NCBI GenBank assembly: GCA_015680685.1 | Contig: MNCI01020774.1 | Span: 1-64,000 of the forward strand | Source: Gnetum montanum | Lineage: Eukaryota > Streptophyta > Gnetopsida > Gnetales > Gnetaceae | DNA length: 64,000 bases | Reading direction: 5' to 3' | Shown: positions 1 through 13,136 of the stretch, one piece after another | Layout of the letters: the number at the start of each line of letters is the position of its first letter | Numbering within the stretch: position 1 is the stretch's first letter | The notes under the pieces: model-generated | What the model saw: the letters and a program-made list of their open reading frames with translations, nothing else | The model's database searches: none | Told to the model about the DNA's origin: nothing | Position numbers and translations under genes: made by a program

Positions 1-1
1 T

Positions 2-480
2 TTGGATGCTATTAATGCATGTTATCTATCAAATGTATTTTTGTTGATAGAATTTGTTGATCTAGTGATGGTTTCTAAGACCCTTGATATTGATGTTTTT
101 AATCATAGTCATGCTTTATTAATTATTCAAAATTGGACTCCCTCTTTTAATTTAGCATTTCCTAAATTTTGAAGGATTTCTTGTTTTGTTAAAATACTAA
201 ATATTCCGTTGATTTTTAAAAAATTTGAAAGGAATATTATCTCTCGAATTAGGCCAATCAAACATTTTGAAATCCTAGTTATAACTAGTGGTTTTCTTAG
301 AATTCAATATATGATTGAGGTAGATATTTATTCACTTAAGAAAGAAATTCTTTTGGGTATTGGTGAAATTAATTATATGTAGAAGATTATCTATTATAAT
401 CTTTCAAAGTCATGTCATTATTGTCATCAAGAGGATCATATGTTTAACTCATGTCCTTTTATGCTACGAAGAAAGTCTAT
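2..480 (+). pseudogene. LINE ORF1 remnant (DUF4283-like plus CCHC zinc knuckle), cut by window edge
   Basis: One frame (frame 2) reads from the left edge with two stops: a TGA near 170, where Trp is plausible, and a TAG near 380. The middle part contains a stretch like NHSHALLIIQNWTPSFN, which resembles the DUF4283 domain of plant L1-type LINE ORF1 and related gag-like proteins. It is followed at 413-454 by a perfect C-x2-C-x4-H-x4-C zinc knuckle (Cys, Cys, His, Cys all present). ORF1 proteins of this type bind the element RNA. The 5' part lies outside the window. Alternative: a DUF4283 domain from another retroelement or a host relative; the ORF2-like trace about 470 bp downstream favours a LINE. 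Confidence 0.6.
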
Positions 481-939
481 ATAAGCATTTTAACATTAAA
501 CTACTATAAATGTTACTAAAAATTTTGTAGATCCTACTAAGGTTTTTTTTTATAGATGTCACAAATTCTACAATAATTTCTTCTACTAATGTTTCAATAG
601 TTAGCCTACCTTTTTCTTTTACTATATTCAAGAAAATTTATCTTTCAATTTCAAAGAATTCTTTTACTAAAAGCTTTTAGGCTTCTAAGCTATTCAATTT
701 CAAAGAATTCTTTAATGATTAAGGGGAAACAAATATATGTTCTTTAAATCTAACTGAAACATGTCATTGTCTTAAAGTGTTTCCAAATGATCCTTCATAA
801 TAAAGGAAGTCTATTTATTGGTGATTATATGCCAAATCTTTAGAAGGGGTAAAAATTCATTTGCAGCTATTGGGTAAGATATGAAGATCCTATATTTTGA
901 CATTGTTGATTCTATTGATAGGGTGGAGGCCTCGTCCCC

Positions 940-1010
940 CTCTACCAAATGTTAATATTTTCATGGAATATCTAGTTTCCTACCTCAAAGTAGACGCTTT
1001 TTAGGATTGG
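940..1010 (+). pseudogene. Possible start of LINE ORF2 (AP-endonuclease)
   Basis: At 952-975 the + strand reads LIFSWNI followed by a TAG. This resembles the SWN.RG motif that opens the apurinic endonuclease of plant LINE ORF2. Its place downstream of the ORF1-like remnant fits the usual LINE order. No continuation of endonuclease or reverse transcriptase could be followed, so the copy is truncated or too decayed. The evidence is one short motif. Confidence 0.3.
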
Positions 1011-1079
1011 TTGTAAGGGTGAAAACTTGAAAAGGCATCCCAAAAATTGTTATGCCTTTTTTAATGTTGATTTGGAGTT

Positions 1080-4000
1080 TTTCCTCTTTGGAGTACTTCT
1101 CTACTTTTTCACTTTAAAATTTTATTTTTTAAAAATATATTTTTTGGGGTCTAACATCTAGGTTTGAACACTATTTAGCTATGTAACCTTGCAATGTTTG
1201 CACCAAGTAGAAAAATTCTCAAGCTAAGTAATCCACGTCAACTTGCCCTAAGTACTTGTTAGCGAAGTTTTCAATCTTACGTTTATGTTTAGAGGGATGT
1301 AGATGAACATGCAAGCATCAATAAGGCATGATTTGGATGTTATAGATTTATCCATAGTAGTTAATTCATTAAGAAATGTGTTAATCACCATGAAAGCTTT
1401 TTGCAACCAGGATTTTTTTCTTCTATAGTGCCAAAATTAACCTTTTCAAATGACCATCAGTTATGGTGAATCCAAATTTTTGATTACATTTGTACCCAAA
1501 TCTTGTCAATATATACCCATTTGTTCATTTTCATTCTATGATTTACTTAGCTTCCTTTACCATTATTGGAGTTCACACCTTGTGTTCTATCATGACAATG
1601 ATTCAAAATTTCTTATCTCATATTAGAGCCAAACCATCCCAAAGCTTCATTCATCTTTTTCTAGAAATTTTTTATTAATTATCAAGATTTCATAACATTA
1701 ATTATTTAGTATTAACTTGTGTGCTTTTCAAATCATGTCTATAGTCTTCCACATATTCACACATTCATGAAGTTAGGCATCTATATAGTCAACATAGCAA
1801 AAGCTACAAGTTATAATACATGAATTTGAGATTGATCTTAGTGAAGAAGAACCATGTTTTAACCTACTACTAAAGTTCCTTTAGCATTATATAAATTTCA
1901 TGAAAAAAGGAGCAATATCATCTTTTATTATGATATGTGAGAAAAGGAAGAGAGATTATGATTTTTAATTAAATAACAAACACATTGAAATTGTGGATTA
2001 AGTAGATACTTATGATTAGAATGCTTTTAGAATTGGAGATGAAATTAATGTCCATTGTAAAGAGTTATAAATAGTTGAAAAATATTTTATGGAATAAATA
2101 GTAACTTAAAGAAAGAAGTATATGCTCATAAAAGTTTCATCATTAATTATTTTAAACTATTGTGTAACTTATAATGTTCTATTCATGCATAGTTTGCAAA
2201 TTAATATTAACTAATGATTTTGGAAAAGTACTGAAAAAGATTTAAAAATAGTTTATATTATATTGGATGAGTTTTAAATTATAACTTAATTATCATATGT
2301 ACTAGCTTATATATATATTTATTATATGTATGTCTATGATTTAATTGAATGAATATATCCCTTCTTAAAAAATCTAGTCTTACAATTAAATATTCTTAGC
2401 TCATGGATGAGGAACAAAATTTTAACTAACAAATAATCTACAATCTCTAGGCAAGGAACAAGATTTTTGACTCAAATCTTTCAAGATCTCTTCTTGAGGA
2501 AGAGGATTTATGTATTTTACCATGGTATGTTCTCCCTCTGGACTGAATTTTGGACACTTGAGAAGCATTAGAAGAAAAAAAGAACCAAAATTTATTGCAT
2601 AGCTTTCATTTTATTACTTTTGAAGAATCATAATTGTTGACATCCAAATTTAAGACATTAGTTTTGATAGATTTTGTAGCTGTCACCAAATTTTGATTCA
2701 TGTGGGAGATCCATGTCAATCAATTTTCTTGCATGTAATTCATAATAGACTACAACTACATCCACATTGGCTTATATTGCTGAAGTGTTTGCTATAGATG
2801 CTGGTTTTCTTGGGATGTCAATGCACCAATATTCCACTTCTATATTTATTGTCATTTGTGTCAAGGTTTTTTTCGTATGATAGTTTTCTTACTCACAGTT
2901 TTAGCATATAGGGTTTTTTTTTTCTTCCTCCTACTTTGGGAATTTCTCTTGTTTTTTTTATTGTAAGATAGCTTGAAACTACATTAGTTTTACTTGATTA
3001 GATAACAGAGATCAAATTCTTGGTGTTTTTAAACTCCTTTGCCAACATCCATCTTGTGGCCTTCTGGATGAACATTCCACCTTTATGTGTCTTGTAATTG
3101 CTCCTAGCTAGTTAACCTTTGATGCCCTCTTAAAACATTTTACATGAAGATAACTTCCTTAATAGTTTTCTCATATGAAACTTCTACTTTGTCCAACTAT
3201 GTTAAGGTGCAAGTTTGTCATACCAATTTGGTCCAACAATAACATTATTTGGCAGCATTTTCCCTCACCATTACGATGATAAAATTATTTTACCATGACA
3301 AAGTAGGACTCTCTTGGACAAGGTTAGTCACTAGAATAATAATCCATAAGATTTAGTATAGCCTTACTAAATCTTCTAAGTAAATTACATAAAATTTATT
3401 TAGTAAAAAAATAAAGAACATGACATATATAACTAATTTATTTAAATAAAAAATAAATAATAATTATTTAGTGTTACTAACCTACAACTTGTAGTTTGGT
3501 CTCCTAACTAAAAATTATTGGATGCAACAACTTTTCAACATATGAGAGTATTGATTAATAAAGTAAGAATGACATCTCATCATCTTAAACTTGTATATTC
3601 AAACATGAAAAAATTATTCAATAAGAAGATTAAAATTTATTTATTACAAATAATAGAAGAATACATTTCATTGAAGTTCTATAGAACTAAACTTTTTATA
3701 TGCAAATGCAGTTTGACAAGTATATTGAACCTTTGTTAATGTATTTAATGTATCATGATATATATTAAGATAATATGTTTAAGATGTTTTCAAACTACAT
3801 GATTGTTGAACAAATTTATTATACTTGATAATATATTATCTTTATACAAATTTACTAGCCTAATACATGCTATTTGGTTTATAGAACCATAATAAAATTT
3901 TAGTTTTAATTTCATTAACAATGAATTCTACTAATAATTTTTTCATGACCCAAAACTTTTAACTATATGAAACTTATTAAATCTAAAACTAAATGTATTT

Positions 4001-4095
4001 ATTTACATCTATTGAGGTTCTCATGCAAGTTCAAAGTATCTTTTAAAGAATTTATTCATAACTTAATGATTATTACTTACTAGAATTAAACCTAT
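1080..4095. other. Unassigned AT-rich DNA
   Basis: About 3 kb with no reading frame longer than about 75 codons and no recognisable protein motif, LTR or RNA. The minus strand between 2,450 and 3,300 is somewhat richer in long open stretches, but nothing could be assigned. It is probably decayed transposon and spacer DNA. Confidence 0.5.
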
Positions 4096-4106
4096 TGATG
4101 AGCCGT

Positions 4107-4140
4107 GATATCGTGTACACGATATCACAAACTGGATATC
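4107..4140 (+). repeat. EcoRV-like palindromic array in the 5' LTR (3 sites)
   Basis: Three GATATC sites in 34 bp. The first two form a palindrome with an 8-bp centre. The array ends 18 bp upstream of the TATA box. The corresponding array has 5 sites in the 3' LTR and about 10 exact or near sites in the solo LTR at 57.3 kb. Confidence 0.9.
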
Positions 4141-4158
4141 GCGTCCTACCGCATTATC

Positions 4159-4166
4159 TATAAATA
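4159..4166 (+). promoter_or_regulatory. TATA box of element A 5' LTR
   Basis: TATAAATA just downstream of the palindromic array. It is conserved at 13,233-13,240 in the 3' LTR and, inverted, at 57,305-57,312 in the solo LTR. Confidence 0.65.
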
Positions 4167-4890
4167 AGAGGTGGCTTCCTTTGTTTTAGGCACTTGGACT
4201 TAGACCCTTAGCCAAACTATAGCACTTTTACCATTCCAGAGTTAGAATAATTTCCATGTGCCCGCAGTAGGAGTCCTAAAGTGAACGGATCTTTATTTGA
4301 GCAAATTGTACCAAAGCACACATTTGTGTATGGCAATAAAGACAAACTTTATGATAAACTTTGCAGCATATGGACTAAGCTAAATAGTAATTAATTATTG
4401 TCAAATGTTTTAATGCTTTCCTAGTTAATTAATCTCTATCAACCCTTGGCTCTCCTAGTTAAGTACACTCAGTACGACCACTTCGAGCAGGTGTGTAGCG
4501 CTTGGTAATCCACTAACGACTAGCATTTGGTAATCCCAGCAACGTTGCACTAGATTAGGATGTGTGCGGTAAGTGGGAATGGATACTGGTGTTAGGAACA
4601 ATTAGAACCTAGTTAGTAAATAGTTAATATAAGTTAGTCACTTAGTTCTCTTCACCTTTCCCTATTAGTGTAAAGACATTAAAAAGATTAAAGCTATAAA
4701 AATCACATACCTCAAGCTTACTTAACCATACAACTGTGACAATATAAGTAAGTTTGGGAAGACAACGATTGATTAACCTTAAGTGTTCCATTAAGGCGCA
4801 TAAGCACTTAGTCCTTGGAGTTCAACCAGATCATGTGTGAAACACTCGTATTCCTATGGTTGAGTGTAGGGGTACTTCGCCACTCATCAT

Positions 4891-4908
4891 TGGCGCCATT
4901 GCTAGGGA
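4891..4908 (+). other. Primer-binding site, tRNA-Asp type
   Basis: TGGCGCCATTGCTAGGGA lies one base after the LTR end. It matches the tRNA-Asp-complementary PBS typical of Athila elements, except for transitions consistent with decay. Confidence 0.85.
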
Positions 4909-5004
4909 ATTAGTTTTTTGTGCATTACATAGAACATAGGAAATCATTCATATTGTTGGGATGCTAGAAAGAACCCTTAGGGTTAGTTAAGAAAAGATAA
5001 GATA

Positions 5005-7386
5005 ATGGTAAATCGCACACCGAACAAAACAAAGATGTTTTCTTCTTCACATAAGAGCACTTCACCGCCTAGGACTAACATAAGAGACAGTTGGCAGCAG
5101 AACACATGTAACCAAGATCCACCAGTTCCTCAACAATATCACGTGGTATATACTCATCACGATGAGTATGTACCTGACTTTACCTTTATTCTCCATTAGG
5201 ATGAACAACTACGTTAGAGAGACTTGGAAGGTAACATTGTGTTACCTCCAGACCGATCAGTCCCCAAGATGCTCCTTCATGCTCTTTCACGAATAGGCAT
5301 GTCATTTTTTTAGGTAGAATATGTTGCATGTGATCATGACATAAGGGACTACCATCCCACAGAAGCGCAACATCAAAGGGACTTGCAACAGGAGAGATAT
5401 CATACATCCTCAAAGGGTAAATGGCCCCATAACGCTTTGCATGTCTTGAGCAAAATTGAGGGTGGTGAACCTGCTTTAATAGGTTCCCCACCAAATTATG
5501 TTCCCCCTTCTAACAATGGTTAGGAGATGGTGTATCAAAACCTCCACTCCACGGTTCACAACCCTGGTTTTGATCCCCATAAACAAAAAGTGTTCAACGA
5601 GGGAACACAAACACATGACAAGGGCAAACGTTCTAATCGTGATCACGATCGTGGTCAGGACCACAAAAGAGAAGGTAGAAAACACCATCATGGCAATGGT
5701 TCTCCTTCTTCTTCACCTTCATCATCACATTCACCCTCTCCTTTAGTGTCCAAATGCAGTCATAAGGAAACTAACTGTGAGGATAAAGGTAAATAGAGTG
5801 AAAAAGATCGACGAGACAATCGAGAGCAAGGACAAGGGAAATCTAAGGAACCAAGGCATGGAAGAAGGGAGAGTAGGGAACTGCATAGACATCATAGACA
5901 CTATGAATGAGATGACCATGAAGAACCCCTACTCGCAACTAGAAGCATGTTAGACATAACAGAGGCCATAAGAGTTCCCACAAGGCACCAAAAAGATACT
6001 AGGATCAAGAGGTTAGACATGAATAACATCCTAAGATTTGAAGGGGGATACAACGCTGATACTCAAAATCACTTACAAGCATTTCACAATACATGTGCCT
6101 TGCAAAACATAGAAAATGAATGGAAAAAACTGAAGTTATTCCCAAGGACACTAGTGAAAGAAGCAGAAAGATGGTATCAGTCCTTAGAACTAGAATCCAT
6201 TAGGAGGTGGAGTACAATGCTAGAACTGTTTAATGATAAGTACCAAATTTACTCCTGAGTGTCTAACCTATGAAAGAAAATCTAGGGATGGAAGCAAGGA
6301 AATCATGAACCCTTGGATGCTACCATGGGCCATTATTATGCACTCTTACATCATTGCCCAGGCCATGGTTACTTGTAGTGGGATCAACTACGCCATCTCG
6401 TAGATGGACTTAGGCATGAAACAAGGAGAACCCTTGGAACATATGCCCAAGGGAGATTATCAGAGCTTAGGTCTCATCAGGTTCATGAATTGCCAGAGCA
6501 AGTAGCCAAGGAAGAAGGGGAGCTATGTAAGAGAGAAAGTGTGGAAGAGTACAACCGAGATCCTTCCCTCTAAAAAAGAGGAGTGAGATTCTATGAGGAG
6601 GAGGAAGAGTCACCACTCGAAGAGATGGTGAATAGGAAAACCTTGACGCTCCAAAAATTAACAACAAAAGTATTGACAAAGATAGACCAAATGTGGGACT
6701 CCCTAGATAGTAGATTTGAGATTTTCCTTAAAATTGTAGAGGAGTCTAAAGAGCGAGGTAGTGAGCATGACAGAAAGAAAAAGAGAGAAGCAAACAATGC
6801 ACGTAACACGGGTAAGGGTAAACTAGCCATCATCGAAGAGGTTGTGGATTCAGACATAGACAATGATGATGGATGTGAGATATACCAATACGACCATCCT
6901 AAGGGATGTTTCCTAGTAATCTCACATCTGCAAGAGTCTAGGGTGTATGCACTCAACCCACGATTTAATAAATAACAAGCACCCCGATAGTTAACTTATC
7001 CCCAAGGTAACCCAAGGAAATTCCACCAACCCTCAACGTATTATCCAAGTGGAACTCCACCACAACTTATTGAGCAACATCAATAGTGGCAATACCCACA
7101 ATCATGGGGGATGCCACCACCAAGGCAAGGATACCCCTACCGGAAACCGGATCCATATGGCTACTACGTGTAGTAGCCAATCTCTCTGAATGACTCTGTT
7201 GGTCATGTAACACCAAAACATCACTACCAAGCTTGGGAGTATTATAGGACTCCTTCTCCTAGGGGAAATAACCCATAGACATACCATCCTCCAAATCCAT
7301 CCTCAACTCTCACACCGATAGCTCCACTACCACCTGCTCCAACAATTCAAGGGGAACTCCCCACTAAACCGTAGCAATGCAATGTC
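5005..7386 (+). pseudogene. gag: Element A gag (broken)
   Basis: Frame 1 runs from the ATG at 5005 through gag and on into pol, interrupted only by stops (mostly TAG). The N-terminal third is low-complexity and rich in His, Arg, Lys and Ser (5,527-5,930), suggesting RNA binding. The core at 6,020-6,250 carries the gypsy capsid pattern: FEGGYNADTQNHLQAF, then LKLFPRTL, then a Trp-Tyr pair, then the SIRRW block. The next part (6,280-6,470) continues the capsid with an LHHCPGHG motif. After it come an acidic stretch and a Pro/Gln/Tyr-rich linker (6,990-7,370). Gag forms the particle that packages element RNA. The equivalent region of element B (18.1-19.1 kb) aligns residue by residue. Confidence 0.85.
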
Positions 7387-10300
7387 ATGAGGGTTGTGAA
7401 TCCTCAATCTATAGTTGGTTTTGACAACCTTATGAAGAAAAGACCCTTCTTCAGAACCAAAAGTCTAGCCAAGCCCTCACAACCACGGGCGATTGAGCAG
7501 CTAAACACCTCCCCATCAAATAAGGCTTCAGGGTCCCCTTCAAACCAAACACTGAGTTCAACACATACGGTTATGTTAACAAATGTCATTACTGAATGGA
7601 TTAAGGTGGGCCACCTTCCCAAGAAATTCTCTGATCTTGGAAGCCCCCTAATTTATCTCCAAGTCGCTGGGAATGAATCATGTAAAGCTCTTTTGGACTC
7701 AAGTTTTAGAGTCAACTTAATATCACAAGAGATGTACAAAGCCTAGAACCTGCCTCCATTAAGGAAGAGTAATATTCACTTAGAGCTGGCTTACTAGTCC
7801 ATCACTGTCCCTTTGGGACTGGTGGAGGACATCATTACCACTATGTGTGGGTGGTCATATCTAGTTGATTTCCTAGTGATACGAGTGAACAACAGAAAAG
7901 GGGACTTCCTAATAATAATGGGAAGAGCATGGCTAAGTACTATAGATGCACGCCTAGGAATCCACGATCTTTCCCTGGAAATATCCAAGAAGAACACTTT
8001 TGGAAACATCAAGAAGAAGAAAGTTCCATGCATCGCATACAGTGACACAGGGTGCAATTGCGTGCAGAGATCATGGGTTATGCAAAGTTTAGCATTACCT
8101 ACATGCAATCAATGTGCACAAGACATTAATATACAAAAGTGCCTATATGCAGCAACCGCACAACAAGAAGACACCTAGTGGCTAATGGCTGATCAAGAGA
8201 GAAACTCAGTAACGTGCCTAGAACTAACTGAGGGAATAACTAATGCTTATATTGAAAGCATAGATACACTAGAGCAAGTCCTTTGCCAACTTCCAAGCCT
8301 TAACCTTAAAAACATCAACTTGGGAAAGTTGAAAATTCTTGAAAAATTTAAACAAGAGCCCATAGATTTGAAATCATTGTCCACCGATCTAGAATATATG
8401 ATCCTCGAAAATGGAAAACCAGTGATCATCAATGCAAGACTTGTTCCCAAACAAAAAGAAAGACTACTGAAAGTGATAAAAAAGTGATCCAAAGCCTTTG
8501 CCTAGTCATACCCTGAATTAACTAGAATAGATCCTAGGATATGCCAGCATAGGATTTACACTAACCCCTCCATGAAACCTTGGAAACAACCACAAAGGTG
8601 ATTGAACCCAAAATTCAGGAAAATAGTAAAGGAAGAAATAGAACAACTTCTTAAGGCTAGATTCATATATCCCATTTCTAATAGCAAATGGGTTAGCCCT
8701 CTAGTGATCGTACCTAAAAAGGAAGGCAAATGGAGGGGGTGTATAGATTTTAGGCTACTAAACATGGCAACATTTAAGGATCACTTTCCATTGCCATTCG
8801 TTGACCAAGTCTTAGACACTATAGCAAGGCATCGCTATTTTAGTTTTCTGGATGGCTATAGTGGATACAACCAAATACGGATAGCCCCCAAAAGATCAAG
8901 CCAAGACAACGTTCACCAGTCCTTGGGGAACATTTGCATATAAATAAATGTCATTTTTCTTGTGCAATGCCCCTGCCACATTTCAATGCTTAGTTCTAAG
9001 CATATTCCAACAACAAATAGGAAATGGACTGGAAGTCTTTATGGACGACTTCTTCACTTATCGAACAAGTTTTGACCAAGCCTTGGACTGATTAGAGAAA
9101 GTGCTAAAAAGGTGCATAGAAACCAACTTAAGGTTCAACTAGTAGAAAATCCATTTAATGGTCCAAGAAGACGTAGTACTTGGGATAAGGTTTCACATTT
9201 AGGAATAGAGGTAGACCCATACAAAGTTAGGATCATCCAAGGAATCACCCGTTAACCGAAAACTATCAAAGACATTTGATCATTCCTTGGACACACTGGC
9301 TATTATAGGAGATTCATTGAGAAATTCTCTAAGATTTCCAAACTATTGGTAGAGCTAACAAAGAAGGATGCATCATTTCAATGGACCAAGGAATGTGAAC
9401 ATTCATTCCAGGCTCTGAAACAAAAGCTTGTGGAAAATCCCATTCTACAAGCTCCTGATTGGTTCATACTGTTCCATATAATGATTGATGCATCTAGTTA
9501 TAGCTTAGGAGCCATACTTACATAGTTAGATGACCAAAACCATCCTTACTACATCCACTGTGCAAGTAGGAGTATCACCGGTGCACAACTTAACTACACA
9601 ACTACAGAGAAAGAATTAATGATTGTAGTGTTTGCAATGGATAAGTTTAGACACTATGTGTTAGGTTACAAAGTGTTCATTCATACAGATCATAGTGCAA
9701 TCTAGTTCCTCATGAACAAGCCAATGGTTAGCCCTCGTATTATACGATGGTTGGTAATCCTATAGGAGTTTGATCTAACGATGATTGATCAATAGGGCAT
9801 TGAGAACGTAGTTGCAGATCACTTATCTCGGTTGTGCTAGGACAGCAAAGAGGATGAATATGTAATGTCTGATCATTTTCTCGATGAGGCCCTCTTTGCC
9901 AGTGTAGTGAACAACCAACCTAGGGAAAAAAATTGGTATAGTAGCATTCTCACCTATCTCCTTACCCAACAAACCCCATAGGAGCTATACTTTAGGAAGA
10001 AACAATAGTTTCTTCACAAAGCCAAGTACTTCATGGAGATCAACAGACAACTTTGCAAAGTGTGTCCTGATCGCTTGATTGAATGGTGTGTTCCTGAGGT
10101 GGATCAACTAAGAGTTCTCCAAGATGCTCATGAGGGCCCTTGTGGGGGTCACTATGCAAGGAGATGAATGGCTATTAAGATCTTTCTTGTAGGGTATTAC
10201 TAGCCAACATTATTTCGGGATGCCCATTAATTTTTCCAATCTTGTGAGTGCTGCCAACATGATGGGGGAATGACTACTAGAATGTAGGTCCCACAACAAT

Positions 10301-11217
10301 GGATTCAACCTTTAGAACCCTTCGACATTTTGGGAATAGACTTTATGGGGCCCATTACACCAATGTCCAATGGAAAATATTACATCATTGTTTTCATAGA
10401 ATATCTAACAAAATGGGCTGAAGTAGTTGCTATTATAGATTGCACATCATCTACAGGTACATGATTTGTGCAATAACAAATCGTAAACAGGTTTGGTGTG
10501 CCATGTGCACTTATCTCGGATAATGGAACACACTTCACAGGTGTAAATTTTTGAAAGTTAATGCAACGCTTAGGGGTTAAACATAAATTGACTACACGTT
10601 ATCACCCCCAAGCTAATGGACAAGCCAAGCTCACTAACAGGGATATCACTAAAATATTGACAAGGACAATTAGCAAGTATAGGTGAGATTGGAGCACTAA
10701 ACTAAATGATGCTCTTTGGGCATACCGCTCCACTTGGAAACTCCCTATAGGCTACTCTCCCTATGAGTTAGTGTATGGAAAACTTCCAAAGCTTCCAATT
10801 CAAATCGAGCTTTGTATACTATCCATGGCTTGTGACCTCCACCTCGACCTTGATCTAGCACAAAAACAAAGACTAACAACTTTAAACATGCTAGACAAAA
10901 AATGATTAGCTGCCCTATCATCAAATGAGTTGCACAAGGCATATAACAACCAACATGATGACTTGAAAATTTGAAAGGTTAAGTATCAACCAAGAGATAA
11001 GGTTCTCTACTGGAACCCCACACATGTGCCACAATAGACAAAATTTGAAACACTATGGGAAGGACCTTACATTATTCATATAACCTTTTCTTTAGGGGCC
11101 ATGACCATAAACAAACTTGAGAGCCCTGATAAGAGATTACTAGTCAATGTGCAATAGACTAAACCCTTCCATGAACTTAGAATAGCTAGTTCCCATAATG
11201 CCTTTGAGAAGGGATGA
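7387..11217 (+). pseudogene. pol: Element A pol: protease-RT-RNase H-integrase (broken)
   Basis: It continues in frame 1 after gag. The protease is near 7,600-8,130, with CKALLDSSFRVNLIS around the catalytic Asp. RT is at 8,600-9,300, with FPLPFVDQVLDTIA, FLDGYSGYNQI and the catalytic VFMDDF at 9,035-9,052. RNase H spans about 9,450-9,840. Integrase is at 10,020-11,100: a His/Cys zinc region at 10,115-10,260, the first Asp in GIDFMGP near 10,334, the second Asp in ISDNGTHF near 10,518, and a third position that reads Lys (GQAKLTNR near 10,625). The frame shifts near 8,890 (1 to 2) and returns near 9,195. About half of the roughly 20 stops are TAG. The frame ends at TGA 11,215-11,217. No chromodomain was seen, as expected for Athila. 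Confidence 0.9.
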
Positions 11218-13136
11218 CCGTGCTCATTATTTCGGATCTACTCCTTCCAACTTAGTCATGGGGGAGATGCCACCTTTGCTAATCATTTGAGGCCTTCAAT
11301 TCCTTTTTAAGTTTTTGTTTTACAAATTTCTGTAACTCCTCTTGTTTTTGTTTTGCAACATCGTTTATACTCTTTCATTTCTTTGTGTTTATTTATTTTG
11401 TTAGGTTCATCACCTAATAAGTGCTCCTAATGGTGGTATAAATTGTATTCCATTGATTGCTAATGTTTGGTTTTTACCTTTGAGTTATAATTTTGATACT
11501 AAGGCATGGTTCTTTTAATATAACAGGAAATGAGTCCACATCATCCATGCATCCATAAATTTCTATGGTCTATCTTGGCTTGGAATTGTACAATCCCCTT
11601 CTTAATAATAGAACTATCAATGAATCAGTGACTGGGCATTTCTCAAACTAAGGAAGGACTCAAGGATTGAAAAGGGTATGACTTCAAGGGGATTTGATGC
11701 ATTTGTGCTAGCCATTCTCTTGGGTGTTTGGATGTTTTCTTCTTAATTTTTCTTTACCATTCTGACATTGCTCCATTATTGGGAAGCTGAGCTAATAAAA
11801 ATAATCAGTCTTTGCATGGTATGGTTCTCATGCAAAAAAAAAAAGAAAAGAAAATAGTGAGGATTCAAAGCACACCCCTTAGAAAAAATAATCATTTGGG
11901 CAACAAGCACTAGTTATGGAACTAAAAAAACATGTTCCCTCTAACTAAGGCCCTCTCTCGCTTCCTACTTTTTTCTTTCTCATTTCCTCGAAATGGTGGT
12001 GACTCTTTGGCGAAAGCATTCTTGCTACTTCAGGTGGATGGATTGGCCAAGTGTATTAATTCAAAGTCACTGGATGTGGATTGTTTGAGGCTGGATTTGG
12101 AATGAGATCTACTAAGTCACATAAACCATAACTACACAAGGGGCTGTACACCACATTGCTCTTGGGACTACATTCCATTCTCTTCTCCTCATCATTCTTT
12201 CTCCATTTTCCACCTCATTGTCAATTGTATCAATAGTCTATATTTTTCTTGATGCATTATTTTCTTTTTGGTAAATTCTTAGGGTTAAGAATTTAACTCT
12301 TGCTTCCAAATGACATTCTAGAGCCTATGAAATCTTTGAATGTGGGAGTGTTAGGGCATTAAGGGCATGAGCCTACTTTGGGGAGGACCCACTGGCATTC
12401 CTACTTGGTGCATCAGTTACCTTCTTTCCCTTAAACATTTTTGCAATCAAAATTTATTTTGTTCATGTCCACCTCTCACATCCATTTTATCAACATTTTC
12501 GTTGTTTCTTTTTCTCCATCTTTCTTATAGTTTTCCATTCTATTGCTACCGGAGGATTGCTCTTAGTCATGGGGGTCCTGGTCCAATTTTTTCAATTTTT
12601 TCCTAACCCCTACACCTTACACCTTCAGTAGTCACTAGTGTTATATCTCCAGAATCTATATTAGCCATATCACAAATCAGCCAATAGACCATACACCGAG
12701 GCAAGGTATCGATTACATTGTGATTTATTTATCCTTGCTAATGTGACACTATGTTGTGTGTGTAGATGACAATCATACAACAATGGACTGGAGCTGGAGG
12801 AAACACTTAGGATGAACTGGTGCTGGAAAAATCATGCAAGGAACAAGATTGATGGCATAGTTATGGATGGACAATGAAAGGCATAATTTTGGCATCAGTA
12901 GCAACACATCTTCTTCTTTTCTCTCTCTTCTCTCTCAGCTACCAAATAAGGCTGGATGTCAAATGTGTATAGTGTTCACTCTTGTGGTCATGAACACTAG
13001 TATTGCCATGTATTGTAATGATGATCTATTCACATGTCACCCCATTCACCATTAGTGTCATTCAAGTCAATAATCCCATACCTTCCCAATATTTTGTAAG
13101 GAACTCGAGGACAAGTTTTCATTCAGTCATGGGGTA
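11218..13136 (+). other. Element A 3' untranslated region
   Basis: 1.9 kb with no credible coding region. One 79-codon Phe/Ser/Leu-rich frame at 12,367-12,606 does not resemble a known protein. A polypurine-like motif TCATGGGGGAGATG at about 11,257-11,270 and a second TCATGGGGG near 12,567 echo the PPT before the 3' LTR. An A-rich stretch lies near 11,836. The landmark GGCATGAGCCTACTTTGG (12,363) recurs in elements B (50,330) and C (58,180), which allowed their 3' UTRs to be recognised. Confidence 0.6.
13122..13136 (+). other. Polypurine tract of element A
   Basis: TTCAGTCATGGGGTA directly precedes the 3' LTR (TGATGAG at 13,137). This is the expected place for the plus-strand primer. The run is short and partly interrupted. 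Confidence 0.5.

Larger units (their letters stand above)
4096..4889 (+). repeat. 5' LTR of element A
   Basis: 794 bp, starting TGATGAGCC and ending CACTCATCA. It aligns along its whole length with 13,137-13,963. The differences are mostly C/T and G/A transitions plus 33 bp in the palindromic array near the start. A TATA box lies at 4,159-4,166, so U3 is short here and transcription should begin within about 100 bp of the LTR start. Confidence 0.93.

Noticed and set aside
4107-4140. Repeated palindromes as a CRISPR-like array
   Set aside because: Units are contiguous palindromes with variable 8-bp centres inside a plant LTR; there are no unique spacers or cas genes.
12367-12606. Possible env-like membrane protein in element A
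   Set aside because: Phe/Ser/Leu-rich by composition only; no signal peptide-transmembrane arrangement and no matching frame in element B or C.
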